A stretch of 64,000 nucleotides of DNA from AC-32 sp038237925. Its GTDB lineage: Bacteria > Actinomycetota > Thermoleophilia > Gaiellales > Gaiellaceae. Of the stretch, positions 23,822 through 32,223 are shown piece by piece. The first letter of the stretch is position 1. Every line of letters begins with the position of its first letter. Position numbers and translations under genes: made by a program. The notes under the pieces were generated by a model. That model made no database searches and was not told the origin of the DNA. It worked only from the letters and a program-made list of their open reading frames with translations. The stretch is taken from the NCBI GenBank assembly GCA_038237925.1, contig JBBRYF010000006.1, positions 78,734 through 142,733 on the forward strand, read 5' to 3'.

Positions 23822-26800
23822 CCTCCGGTCGATCTGCCTGATCGGCTCCGGGCCGATCGTGATCGGCCAGGCCTGCGAGTTCGACTACGCGGGCTGCCAG
23901 GCGCTGAAGGTGCTGCGCGAGGACGGCTTCCGCACGATCGTCGTCAACTCGAACCCCGCGACGATCATGACCGACCCTGGGTTCGCCGACCGCACCTACC
24001 TGGAGCCGCTGGACGCGGAGGCGGTCGCGGACGTGCTCGGGCGCGAGCGGCCCGATGCGCTGTTGCCGACAATGGGCGGCCAGACGGCGCTGAACCTCGC
24101 GCTCGAGCTCGCCGAGGGGGGCGTACTCGACGCGCTCGGCGTCGAGCTGATCGGCGCGCCGCCCGAGGTCATCCGCCGCGCGGAGGACCGCGAGCTCTTC
24201 CGCGAGACCGTGAGCGAGGCCGGTCTGAAGGTGCCGGAGTCGCTCGTTGTCATCGACCGCTCCGAGGTGCCACGCGCCCTGAGCTTCCCGGTGATCCTGC
24301 GACCGGCCTTCACGCTCGGCGGCCACGGCGGCGGCACGGCGCGCTCGTGGGCCGAGCTCAAGCCGCTGCTCGACCGTGCGCTTTCGGAAAGCCCGGTCGG
24401 CCAGGTGCTCGTCGAGGAGTCGCTGCTCGGCTGGGACGAGTTCGAGCTCGAGCTGGTCCGGGACCGCAACGACAACGTTGTCGTCGTCTGCTCGATCGAG
24501 AACCTCGATCCGATGGGCGTCCACACGGGCGACTCGGTGACGGTCGCTCCGCAGATGACGCTCTCCGACGAGGCCTACCAGGAGCTGCGCGACGCGGCAG
24601 CCACGGTGATCCGCGCGGTCGGCGTCGAGTGCGGCGGCTCCAACATCCAGTTCGCGCGGAACCGCGACGGCGGCGACGTGCGTGTGATCGAGATGAACCC
24701 ACGCGTCTCGCGGTCGTCCGCGCTCGCCTCGAAGGCGACCGGCTACCCGATCGCGAAGGTCGCCGCGAAGCTCGCGGTCGGCTACACGCTCGACGAGATC
24801 CCGAACGACCTGACGGGGACGACGCCCGCGAGCTTCGAGCCGACGCTCGACTACGTCGTCGTGAAGGCGCCGCGGTTCGCGTTCGAGAAGTTCCCCGGCG
24901 CCGACACCACGCTCGGCACGCAGATGAAGTCGGTCGGCGAGGCGATGGGGATCGGCCGCACGTTCACCGAGGCGCTCGCGAAGGCCCTCCGCTCGCGCGA
25001 GCTCGACGGCGGCGCGGTGTCGCCGTGGCCCTCGCTCGACGAGCTCCCGGAGGGCGTGCACCCCTGGTTCCTGGCCGAGATCGAGCGGCTTCGGCTCGGC
25101 CCGCTACACCTCGACGACCTCGTCGCGGACGACTGGCTGCGGCTGAAGCGGCTCGGGCACTCGGACGCCGCGATCGGCGAGGCGTGCGGCGTCACCGAGG
25201 AAGCCGCGCGAGCGAGCCGGAAGGCGTGGGGGGTGCGGCCGAGCTACCGCCGCGTCGACTCGTGCGGTGCCGAGGTCGAGGCGGCTTCGAACTACTTCTA
25301 CTCAACCTGGGGCGAGGCCGAAGAGTGCGTGCCGCCCGGCGGATCCGTCGTGATCCTCGGCTCCGGGCCGAACCGCATCGGCCAGGGGATCGAGTTCGAC
25401 TACTGCTGCGTCCACGCGGCGCAGAGCTTCCGCGCGCTCGGCTACGAGGCTGTGATGGTCAACTGCAACCCGGAGACCGTCTCGACCGACTACGACACCT
25501 CCGACCGGTTGTACTTCGAGCCGCTCGGGGTCGAGGAGGTGCTCGCGATCTGCGAGCGCGAGCAGCCCGCGGGCGTTGTGATTCAGTTCGGCGGCCAGAC
25601 CCCGCTGAAGCTGGCCCGCGCGATCGAGGCCGCGGGCTTCCGCGTCCTCGGCACGCCGTTCGAGGCGGTCGACCTGGCGGAGGACCGCGAGCGCTTCGCC
25701 GCGCTCTGCGACGAGCTCGGGATCGCGGTGCCCCCGTGGGGGATGGCGTCGGGCGCCGAGGAGGCGGTCGAGGCCGCCGAGCGCATTGGCTACCCGGTGC
25801 TAGTGCGGCCGAGCTACGTCCTCGGCGGGCGCAGCATGCGGGTCTGTTACGACGCCGGCGCCGTGCGCGAAGCCACGCTACGCGTTCCAGGATCACTGCT
25901 CGTCGACCGCTTCCTGGAGAACGCGATCGAGATCGACGTCGACGCGCTCTGCGACGGGCACGAGACGCTCGTCGCGGCGGTGATGCAACACGTCGAGGAG
26001 GCCGGGGTGCACTCGGGCGACTCGAGCTGCGTGCTGCCACCGCCGTCGCTGACGCGTTCCGAGCGGCGGCAGGTCGCGCACGCGGTTCGGCGACTCGGCC
26101 CGGCGCTCGGCGCGATCGGGCTGCTGAACGTCCAGCTCGCGCTCGCCGACGGAGAGCTGTACGTGCTTGAAGCGAATCCGCGCGCCTCGCGGACGGTGCC
26201 GTTCGCGAGCAAGGCGATCGGTCTGAACCTGGTGGACGCAGCCTGTCGCCTCTCAGCCGGGGGGACCCTCGCCGAGCTCGACCTAGCCGCGTCGCCGAAC
26301 GAGGGTCAGGTGTCCGTGAAGGCGGCCGTCCTCCCGTTCGCGCGCTTCCCCGGAGCCGACCCGGTGCTCGGTCCCGAGATGCGCTCGACCGGCGAGGTGA
26401 TGGCCAGCGCGTCCGACCTGCCGACGGCCTTCGCAAAGGCGGAGCGCGCCGCCGGGCGGCGGCTGCCCTCCAGCGGGACGGCGTTCCTCTCCGTCCGCGA
26501 CGAGGACAAGGGCGTGGTCGTCCCGGTCGCCCAGGCGCTGGCCGGTCTCGGGTTCAGGCTGCTCGCGACCGCGGGCACGGCCCACACGCTCGCGGCCGCG
26601 GGCCTCGCGGTCGAGTACGTGCGCAAGGTGACCGAGGAGGGCGAGGGCCCGACGGTGGTCGACCTCGTCCGCCGCGGTCGCTGCGACCTCGTGGTCAACA
26701 CGCCGCAGGGCTCAGGCGCTCGCACCGACGGGTACCGCATCCGCGAGGCGGCGCTCGTCGCACGCGTCCCGTGCATCACGACGGTCTCGGGCGCGGCCGC

Positions 26801-26885
26801 CGCTGTCGAGGCGATCGCGCACGCCCGCGACGAGGTGGCCCTGAGCCTGCAGGAACGGATCGATGCCGAAGCGCGAAGCGCGTAG
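23805..26885 (+). CDS. carB: Carbamoyl-phosphate synthase large subunit
   Basis: 1,026 residues from a TTG inside carA (MPKRRDLRSICLIGSGPIVI). Two homologous ATP-grasp halves: first GQACEFDYAGCQALKVL and ILRPAFTLGGHGGG; second ILGSGPNRIGQGIEFDYCC and LVRPSYVLGGRSMRV. A C-terminal MGS-like domain (AFLSVRDEDKGVVVP, NTPQGSGARTDGYRIR) is the usual allosteric site. Uses bicarbonate, ammonia and 2 ATP. Overlaps carA by 17 bases and pyrK by 23. A longer ATG start at 23760 is possible but would overlap carA more. Confidence 0.96.
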   Translation: MPKRRDLRSICLIGSGPIVIGQACEFDYAGCQALKVLREDGFRTIVVNSNPATIMTDPGFADRTYLEPLDAEAVADVLGRERPDALLPTMGGQTALNLALELAEGGVLDALGVELIGAPPEVIRRAEDRELFRETVSEAGLKVPESLVVIDRSEVPRALSFPVILRPAFTLGGHGGGTARSWAELKPLLDRALSESPVGQVLVEESLLGWDEFELELVRDRNDNVVVVCSIENLDPMGVHTGDSVTVAPQMTLSDEAYQELRDAAATVIRAVGVECGGSNIQFARNRDGGDVRVIEMNPRVSRSSALASKATGYPIAKVAAKLAVGYTLDEIPNDLTGTTPASFEPTLDYVVVKAPRFAFEKFPGADTTLGTQMKSVGEAMGIGRTFTEALAKALRSRELDGGAVSPWPSLDELPEGVHPWFLAEIERLRLGPLHLDDLVADDWLRLKRLGHSDAAIGEACGVTEEAARASRKAWGVRPSYRRVDSCGAEVEAASNYFYSTWGEAEECVPPGGSVVILGSGPNRIGQGIEFDYCCVHAAQSFRALGYEAVMVNCNPETVSTDYDTSDRLYFEPLGVEEVLAICEREQPAGVVIQFGGQTPLKLARAIEAAGFRVLGTPFEAVDLAEDRERFAALCDELGIAVPPWGMASGAEEAVEAAERIGYPVLVRPSYVLGGRSMRVCYDAGAVREATLRVPGSLLVDRFLENAIEIDVDALCDGHETLVAAVMQHVEEAGVHSGDSSCVLPPPSLTRSERRQVAHAVRRLGPALGAIGLLNVQLALADGELYVLEANPRASRTVPFASKAIGLNLVDAACRLSAGGTLAELDLAASPNEGQVSVKAAVLPFARFPGADPVLGPEMRSTGEVMASASDLPTAFAKAERAAGRRLPSSGTAFLSVRDEDKGVVVPVAQALAGLGFRLLATAGTAHTLAAAGLAVEYVRKVTEEGEGPTVVDLVRRGRCDLVVNTPQGSGARTDGYRIREAALVARVPCITTVSGAAAAVEAIAHARDEVALSLQERIDAEARSA

Positions 26886-27525
26886 CGTCGTCGGCAGCGA
26901 GCCGGTCGGCCCCTACACGCTGCTGCGGGTAGCACGTGGCGGAATCGACCCCGGCGTGCCGGGCCAGTTCTTCATGCTCGAGGCGTCGGGACGGCTGCTG
27001 CCACGGCCGATGAGCGTTTGCCTCGCGCCCCCGGGGGAGCTCGGGTTCCTGATCGACCCGGTCGGCCCCGGCACGCGCGCGCTCTGCGAGCTCTCGGCAG
27101 GCGACGAGCTCGGGATCCTCGGTCCGCTCGGCAACGGCTTCGGCCTCGACGTCGAGCGGCCGCTGCTCGTCGGCGGCGGGATCGGCGTCGCGCCGTTCCC
27201 GTACCTCTCGGAGCGGCTCGGCTCGCCGCCGGCCGTGCTCGGCTTCCGCTCGAGCCTGCACGCCGAGGCCGCGGCGCTCGTCCCGAACGCGGAGGTCGTG
27301 CTCGAGCCGACCTACGTGACCGATGTGATGCCCGCCGGTCATGACGTCCTCGCCTGCGGCCCAGAGCCGATGCTCGAGGCCGTCCGCCGGCTGACGCCGC
27401 ACGCGCAGCTCGCGTGGGAAGCGCCGATGGCGTGCGGCTACGGCGCCTGTTACGGCTGCGTCGTCGAGATCGAGGGCGAGCTCAAGCGTCTGTGCGTGGA
27501 GGGACCGGTTCTTGCGGCTGCTTAA
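26863..27525 (+). CDS. pyrK: Dihydroorotate dehydrogenase electron-transfer subunit
   Basis: 220 residues. FAD/NAD ferredoxin-reductase fold: GQFFMLEASGRLLPRPMSV (FAD), GILGPLGNGFGL, LLVGGGIGVAPFPYL (NAD). The 2Fe-2S cluster is bound by Cys in MACGYGACYGCVVEI and the later LCVEGP. PyrK passes electrons from the class 1B PyrD to NAD+. It sits between carB and pyrD with overlaps on both sides. Confidence 0.93.
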   Translation: MPKREARSVVGSEPVGPYTLLRVARGGIDPGVPGQFFMLEASGRLLPRPMSVCLAPPGELGFLIDPVGPGTRALCELSAGDELGILGPLGNGFGLDVERPLLVGGGIGVAPFPYLSERLGSPPAVLGFRSSLHAEAAALVPNAEVVLEPTYVTDVMPAGHDVLACGPEPMLEAVRRLTPHAQLAWEAPMACGYGACYGCVVEIEGELKRLCVEGPVLAAA

Positions 27526-28426
27526 CGCGAGCGGCTGCCTCGACGCGCTCACCGCCCCCGAGGCGGCGTGCACGCTCGACGCCTACGTGACGAAGACCGT
27601 CACGCCGCTCCCCCGCGAGGGGAACGCGCCCGTCCGGATCGCCGAGACCGAGGTCGGGATGCTGAACGCGATCGGGCTCGCGAACCCCGGGATCGATGGG
27701 TTCGTGACAGAGCACCTACCGCAGCTAGCTGCGCTTGGGGTGCCGCTCTGGATATCCGTCGGCGGCTTCTCCGCGGAGGACTTCGTGCACGTGGCGAAGC
27801 GGCTCGACGACGAAGCGATCGAAGCGCTCGAGCTGAACCTCTCGTGCCCGAATGTAGACGAGGTGCCCGAGAACGTGGGGGAGGTCGTCGCCGCGGTGCG
27901 CGCGGTTACGACCAAGTCGCTCTACGCAAAGCTCTCCGCCGCCGTGGCCGACCTCGGAGCGACAGCCCGCGCGGCAGAGTCCGCCGGGGCCGACGGGCTC
28001 AGCCTCGTAAACACGGTTCGAGGACTCGCCCTCGACGAGCGGACGCTCAGGCCGGTCCTCGCCCGCGGAGCCGGCGGTCTCTCGGGCCCAGCCCTGCGAC
28101 CCGTCGCACTGGCGGCGGTTCACACCTGCTTCCGGGAGACGCGACTGCCGCTCGTCGGCATGGGCGGCGTCTCGACCGGAAGGGATGCACTCGAGCTCCT
28201 CGCCGCGGGCGCAAGCGACGTTGCGGTCGGCACCGCGCTCTTCTCCGATCCAGGCGCGGCGGCGCGGATCCGTGCCGAGCTGGAGGCCGAGCTGGCGGTG
28301 TTCGGGTTCGTCAGTCCTGACAACGCGATCGGTGCGGCACATGTGGCGGAAGACGCGACCCTCGACCAAGGGTCGAGAGTCATGCCCAAAAAATCCCTGC
28401 ATATTAGGGCAAACATGACGGGTTGA
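27512..28426 (+). CDS. pyrD: Dihydroorotate dehydrogenase, class 1B catalytic subunit
   Basis: 304 residues from a TTG with GGAGGG upstream. VTKTVTPLPREGN, GMLNAIGLANPGIDGFV, LELNLSCPNVDE (catalytic Cys of class 1 enzymes), LVNTVRGLAL, GGLSGPALRPVAL and GMGGVSTGRDALE bind FMN and dihydroorotate. With PyrK it forms the NAD-dependent heterotetramer. The protein starts directly at the NASGC motif, so the first beta strand (L-GLxLxNPV) of typical PyrD is missing. The C-terminal extension after GFVSPD is variable. The TGA overlaps the promoter of the next gene. Confidence 0.92.
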   Translation: MRLLNASGCLDALTAPEAACTLDAYVTKTVTPLPREGNAPVRIAETEVGMLNAIGLANPGIDGFVTEHLPQLAALGVPLWISVGGFSAEDFVHVAKRLDDEAIEALELNLSCPNVDEVPENVGEVVAAVRAVTTKSLYAKLSAAVADLGATARAAESAGADGLSLVNTVRGLALDERTLRPVLARGAGGLSGPALRPVALAAVHTCFRETRLPLVGMGGVSTGRDALELLAAGASDVAVGTALFSDPGAAARIRAELEAELAVFGFVSPDNAIGAAHVAEDATLDQGSRVMPKKSLHIRANMTG

Positions 28427-28450
28427 CCGACGCGGCGAGCTTGTTAGTAT
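28423..28450 (+). promoter_or_regulatory. Promoter of the mIHF gene (leaderless)
   Basis: TTGACC (28423-28428), 16-base spacer, TAGTAT (28445-28450). The GTG start of the next gene lies 8 bases beyond the -10, so the message is probably leaderless. Confidence 0.65.
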
Positions 28451-28458
28451 CTCCCGCC

Positions 28459-28788
28459 GTGCCCGCCCTCAAGACTCAGGCCCAGGCGCCGCTCCGCTCC
28501 CTCGACCAACGGATGGAGGCGCTCAAGCGGGCGAACGACATCCGCGTGCGACGGGCGCAGCTGAAGAAAGACCTCAAGTCCGGGGCCGCGAACATCGAGA
28601 AGATCCTGAGGAATCCGCCCGAGTACGTAGAGACCGCCAAGGTCTTCGACATGCTGATGGCGGTACCGAAGTTCGGCCGGGTCAAGGCCGCCCGCTTCCT
28701 CAACCAGTGCAGGATCAGCCAGTCGAAGACCGTCGGCGGGCTCTCGGACCGGCAGCGGGCGGAGTTGATTGGCCTCTTCAACCGCTAA
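28459..28788 (+). CDS. mihF: Actinobacterial integration host factor (mIHF)
   Basis: 109 residues from the GTG at 28459 (MPALKTQAQAPLRSLDQRME); a longer TTG frame from 28423 would begin in the promoter. RRAQLKKDLKSGAANIEKIL, then a helix-two-turn-helix region MAVPKFGRVKAARFLNQCRI and LSDRQRAELIGLF are diagnostic for mIHF, a nucleoid-associated DNA-binding protein of actinobacteria, unrelated in sequence to E. coli IHF. The mihF-gmk-rpoZ-coaBC order is a classic actinobacterial cluster. Overlaps gmk by 20 bases. Confidence 0.93.
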   Translation: MPALKTQAQAPLRSLDQRMEALKRANDIRVRRAQLKKDLKSGAANIEKILRNPPEYVETAKVFDMLMAVPKFGRVKAARFLNQCRISQSKTVGGLSDRQRAELIGLFNR

Positions 28789-29371
28789 GCCGGTCTTCGT
28801 CATAACCGGCACCTCCGGCGAGGGCAAGAGCACGCTGGCCAAGGCGCTGGTGGAGCGCGTCCCCGAGCTCGAGCTTGCGGTTTCCGCGACGACACGGCCG
28901 CAGCGGCCCGGCGAGAAGGATGGGCGCGACTACTGGTTCCTGAGCGCCGATGAGTTCGACCGCCGGCTTGAAGCGGGCGAGTTCCTCGAGTGGGTCGAGC
29001 TGCCCTGGGGCGAGGGCTACCGGTCGGGCACGCTCTGGTCGGAGCTCGATCGCATCGCCGCGGAAGGTCACCCGCCGCTGCTCGAGATCGAGACCGGCGG
29101 GGCGCTCGCCGTGCGCGACCGCGTGCCGGCGGCTGTGACCATCTTCGTCACCGCCCCGAGCCGCGAGGAGCTCGAGCGGCGGCTCCGCTCGCGCGCGACC
29201 GAGAGCGAGGGCGAGATCGACGAGCGGCTCGATGTCGCCGAGCGGCAGCTTGCACTCGAGACGGAGTTCCAGCACGCGATCGTGAACGACGATCTCGTTC
29301 GCGCGCTCGACGAGCTCGAGGGCATTGTCCGCCGGGCCCTCGACGGCGCAGGTACCATTCCCGCCCGATGA
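28769..29371 (+). CDS. gmk: Guanylate kinase
   Basis: 200 residues from a TTG. P-loop VITGTSGEGKSTLAKAL, GMP-binding VSATTRPQRPGEKDGRDYWF and FLEWVELPWGEGYRSG, lid AVTIFVTAPSREELERRL. It phosphorylates GMP to GDP with ATP. TTG start has GGCGGAG upstream inside mihF; stop overlaps the rpoZ ATG (ATGA). Confidence 0.93.
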   Translation: MASSTAKPVFVITGTSGEGKSTLAKALVERVPELELAVSATTRPQRPGEKDGRDYWFLSADEFDRRLEAGEFLEWVELPWGEGYRSGTLWSELDRIAAEGHPPLLEIETGGALAVRDRVPAAVTIFVTAPSREELERRLRSRATESEGEIDERLDVAERQLALETEFQHAIVNDDLVRALDELEGIVRRALDGAGTIPAR

Positions 29372-29598
29372 TCCATCCTCGCGTTGACGAACTGCTCGAG
29401 AACGTCGATTCCCGCTATGCGCTGGTGATCGTCGCGGCGAAGCGTGCGCGGCAGATCAACAACTACCACCATCAGCTGGGCGAAGGGACGTTCGACCAGT
29501 TCCTGCCGCCGCTCGTGGAGTCGCGGTCGAAGAACTACTTGACGATGGCCCTCGAGGAGATCAGCGAGGGCAAGATCAAGTACACGTACCAGAAGTAG
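29368..29598 (+). CDS. rpoZ: RNA polymerase omega subunit
   Basis: 76 residues: HPRVDELLENVDSRYALVIV, AAKRARQINNYHHQLG, SKNYLTMALEEISEGKI. This is the standard RpoZ pattern; it binds the beta' C-terminus and helps RNA polymerase assembly. Start overlaps the gmk stop. Confidence 0.96.
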   Translation: MIHPRVDELLENVDSRYALVIVAAKRARQINNYHHQLGEGTFDQFLPPLVESRSKNYLTMALEEISEGKIKYTYQK

Positions 29599-29604
29599 CG
29601 GAGA

Positions 29605-29620
29605 GCCGCCTCGCGGCGGC
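29605..29620. terminator. Hairpin between rpoZ and the convergent cupredoxin gene
   Basis: GCCGCC and GGCGGC around loop TCGC, 7 bases after the rpoZ stop and 16 before the end of the opposite gene. No T-run. Confidence 0.5.
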
Positions 29621-29635
29621 CCCCCTCGTGGGTGA

Positions 29636-30022
29636 TTACCTCGTGACCTTGAAGTCGTGGTGCATCTGCGCCTCGTGCACGGAGCAGTAGATCCTCCAGC
29701 TGCCGGGCTTCAAGGTGATGACCATCGTCTTCTTGCCCGTGAAAGCGGTCGAGGTTACGTGCGACTCGAGCTTCGGCTTCGACGGCTTCTCTCGCTCCAC
29801 GGTGTAGTTGTGGAACGTCGACCTGTCGCTGACGACGAACTTGTACTTGCCGGCCTTGAGCTTCTTCACCGGCTTGCCGCCCTTCTTGAGCGAGATGGTG
29901 TAGCCGGGGCCGACGACGCCTTTCAGGATCGGCGTCGACGTGGTGCGGCTGAACGCCGCTCCGGCGGCGGTCAGGGCGATCGCGGCCAGGACTCCGAGCG
30001 CGATCAGTGGCTTTCTCGTCAT
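29636..30022 (-). CDS. Secreted plastocyanin-like cupredoxin
   Basis: 128 residues from the ATG at 30020-30022 with AAGGGAG upstream. Signal peptide in residues 1-26 (MTRKPLIALGVLAAIALTAA). The C-terminal cupredoxin strand set has the type I copper ligands: His in STFHNYTV and Cys-His-Met in YCSVHEAQMHH. Family role is single-electron transfer outside the membrane or copper binding. No redox partner is adjacent. Confidence 0.8.
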   Translation of the reverse strand: MTRKPLIALGVLAAIALTAAGAAFSRTTSTPILKGVVGPGYTISLKKGGKPVKKLKAGKYKFVVSDRSTFHNYTVEREKPSKPKLESHVTSTAFTGKKTMVITLKPGSWRIYCSVHEAQMHHDFKVTR

Positions 30023-30098
30023 GCGGCTCCCTTCGTTGATCCCCTCACTACGGCCCGGGCGCACTCGCGGATTTCGCCGCTGAGGGCACAATGCGCGC

Positions 30099-31280
30099 AT
30101 GGCGCGAGTGCTCCTTGGGGTTACCGGCGGAATCGCCGCGTACAAAGCGTGCGAGCTCGCGCGCCTGCTCGTGCGCGCGGGCCACGAGGTGACGCCGCTG
30201 CTGACGCCCGACGCGGAGACGTTCGTCTCGGCCAAGACCTTCGAGGCACTCGCCCGGCGCGAGGCGCCGCGGGAGCTCTACCCGCACCTCGTCGAGGCCG
30301 ACCTGCTCGTCGTCGCACCGCTCTCGGCGAACACGCTGGCGAAGCTCGCGCAGGGCCTGGCCGACAACGTGCTCACCCAGACCGCCCTCGCCTTCGACGG
30401 GACCGTGCTGGCGGCGCCGGCGATGAACCCGCGCATGTGGCGCAACCGCGCGACACAGGCAAATGTCGAAACGCTGCGCGCGCGGGGGGTCGAGCTGGTG
30501 GGGCCTGAGGAGGGCGACACCGCCGAGGGCGAGGTCGGCGTGGGGCGGATGAGCGAGCCCGAGGCGATCTTCGAGCGGGTCGTCTCCCTGCTCGAGAAGC
30601 GCGACCAGCTCCGCGGCCGGCACGTCGTCGTGACCGCCGGCGGGACGCGCGAGCCGCTCGACGCGGTCCGGTTCCTCGGCAACCGCTCGTCTGGCCGGAT
30701 GGGCTCGGCTCTTGCCGCCGAGGCGCGGCGGCGCGGCGCCGCGGTCACGCTCGTCGCTGCGAACCTGACGGCGCCCGCGCCCGTAGGAGTGGACGTGGTG
30801 GACGCGCCGACCGCCGAGGACGTGGCCCGCGAGACCCTCGCGCGCGCAGACGCGGACGCGGTCGTGATGGCCGCCGCGGTCGCCGACTACCGGCCGGCGG
30901 AGGCCGAGGCAGGCAAGCGTCCGAAGGACGACGAGCCGTGGTCGGTGACGCTGGAGCCGACCCTCGACGTGCTGCGCGAACTCGGCTCGCGACGTGATTC
31001 CAGAACGCGTAGCGTGCTCGTCGGCTTCGCGGCTGACCACGGCGAGCGCGGCCTCGAGCGGGCACGCGAGAAGCTCGGCAACAAGCGCGCCGACCTGATC
31101 GTCTTCAACGACGTGAGCCGCGACGACATCGGCTTCGACGCGGCCGACAACGAGGTCGTCCTCATCTCTGCCGAGGGCGAGCGACGCATCGACAAGGCGC
31201 CGAAGGAGCAGATCGCGTCGGCGATCCTCGACGAGGTCGTGCTGCGCCTGGAAGGGACGAATGGACGAGCCGGTCGGTAG
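30099..31280 (+). CDS. coaBC: Bifunctional phosphopantothenoylcysteine decarboxylase/ligase
   Basis: 393 residues. CoaC half (flavoprotein): LLGVTGGIAAYKACELARLL, VVAPLSANTLAKLAQG, APAMNPRMW. CoaB half: VVVTAGGTREPLDAVRFLGN then NRSSGRMGSALA and VMAAAVADYRP, ending DDIGFDAADNEVVLI. It couples cysteine to phosphopantothenate and decarboxylates the product on the way to coenzyme A. The CoaC flap reads AEGEVGVGRM where the E. coli enzyme has ACG with a functional Cys; other actinobacteria also lack it. Overlaps the MoxR gene by 20 bases. Confidence 0.94.
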   Translation: MARVLLGVTGGIAAYKACELARLLVRAGHEVTPLLTPDAETFVSAKTFEALARREAPRELYPHLVEADLLVVAPLSANTLAKLAQGLADNVLTQTALAFDGTVLAAPAMNPRMWRNRATQANVETLRARGVELVGPEEGDTAEGEVGVGRMSEPEAIFERVVSLLEKRDQLRGRHVVVTAGGTREPLDAVRFLGNRSSGRMGSALAAEARRRGAAVTLVAANLTAPAPVGVDVVDAPTAEDVARETLARADADAVVMAAAVADYRPAEAEAGKRPKDDEPWSVTLEPTLDVLRELGSRRDSRTRSVLVGFAADHGERGLERAREKLGNKRADLIVFNDVSRDDIGFDAADNEVVLISAEGERRIDKAPKEQIASAILDEVVLRLEGTNGRAGR

Positions 31281-32223
31281 AGAAGTCGACACCGGAGCGG
31301 CCGAGGCCGTCCAGAAGATCGTCGACAACCTGGCGCGGGTCCTGCATGCGCCGGAGGACACCCTCCGGCTCGTGGTGCTCTGCCTCGTCGCCGAGGGGCA
31401 CCTGATCATCGAGGACTTCCCCGGCGTCGGGAAGACGATGCTCGCCAAGGCGCTCGCGCGCTCGATCGACTGCTCCTTCTCGCGCCTCCAGTTCACGCCC
31501 GACCTGCTGCCCTCGGACGTGACCGGGGTGAACGTCTTCAACCAGCGGACGAACGAGTTCGAGTTCCGGCCCGGGCCTGTGTTCGCGAACCTGCTCCTGG
31601 TCGACGAGATCAACCGCGCCTCGCCCAAGACGCAGGCGGCGCTGCTCGAGTCGATGCAGGAAGACCAGGTCACCGTCGACGGGGTCAGCTACGAGCTGGC
31701 CGCGCCGTTCATGGTCGTCGCGACGCAGAACCCGATCGAGTACGAGGGGACCTACCCGCTGCCCGAGGCGCAGCTCGACCGCTTCACGCTGCGGATCGAG
31801 ATCGGCTACCCGCCGCTGCCGGACGAGGCGCGGATGCTGACCGAGCAGACGAGCGATCCGCCGCTCGACTCGCTGCAACCGGTCGCGACCGCCGCCGACG
31901 TGCGCTCCCTGGTCGCGGCGGCGATCGAGGTCTTCGTCGAGGAGAGCGTCAACCGGTACGTCGTCGCGCTCCTGCGGCACACGCGCGGTGACGGGCGCGT
32001 GTACCTCGGCGCGAGCCCCCGCGCCGGGATCGCGCTCTTGCGTGTGGCCAAGGCGCGCGCCCTCGCCGACGGCCGCGGGTTCGTGGCGCCGGACGACGTC
32101 AAGGCCGCCGCGCTGCCGGTCCTCTCGCACCGGTTGATCGTCGCGCCCGAGGCACGGGCGGCCGGCCTCTCCGGAGCCGACCTCGTGCAGGAGGCGCTCG
32201 AGCACACGCCGGTTCCCGTATGA
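31261..32223 (+). CDS. MoxR-family AAA+ ATPase
   Basis: 320 residues. Walker A in EDFPGVGKTMLAKAL (about residues 51-65), Walker B LLLVDEINRA (about 112-121), sensor VVATQNPIEYEGTYPLPEAQ and the MoxR lid domain (YLGASPRAGIALLRVAKA). MoxR ATPases act as chaperones for metal-enzyme or VWA/DUF58 partners. Followed by DUF58 and transglutaminase genes with 4- and 8-base overlaps, the standard MoxR-DUF58-TGase operon. Confidence 0.92.
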   Translation: MDEPVGREVDTGAAEAVQKIVDNLARVLHAPEDTLRLVVLCLVAEGHLIIEDFPGVGKTMLAKALARSIDCSFSRLQFTPDLLPSDVTGVNVFNQRTNEFEFRPGPVFANLLLVDEINRASPKTQAALLESMQEDQVTVDGVSYELAAPFMVVATQNPIEYEGTYPLPEAQLDRFTLRIEIGYPPLPDEARMLTEQTSDPPLDSLQPVATAADVRSLVAAAIEVFVEESVNRYVVALLRHTRGDGRVYLGASPRAGIALLRVAKARALADGRGFVAPDDVKAAALPVLSHRLIVAPEARAAGLSGADLVQEALEHTPVPV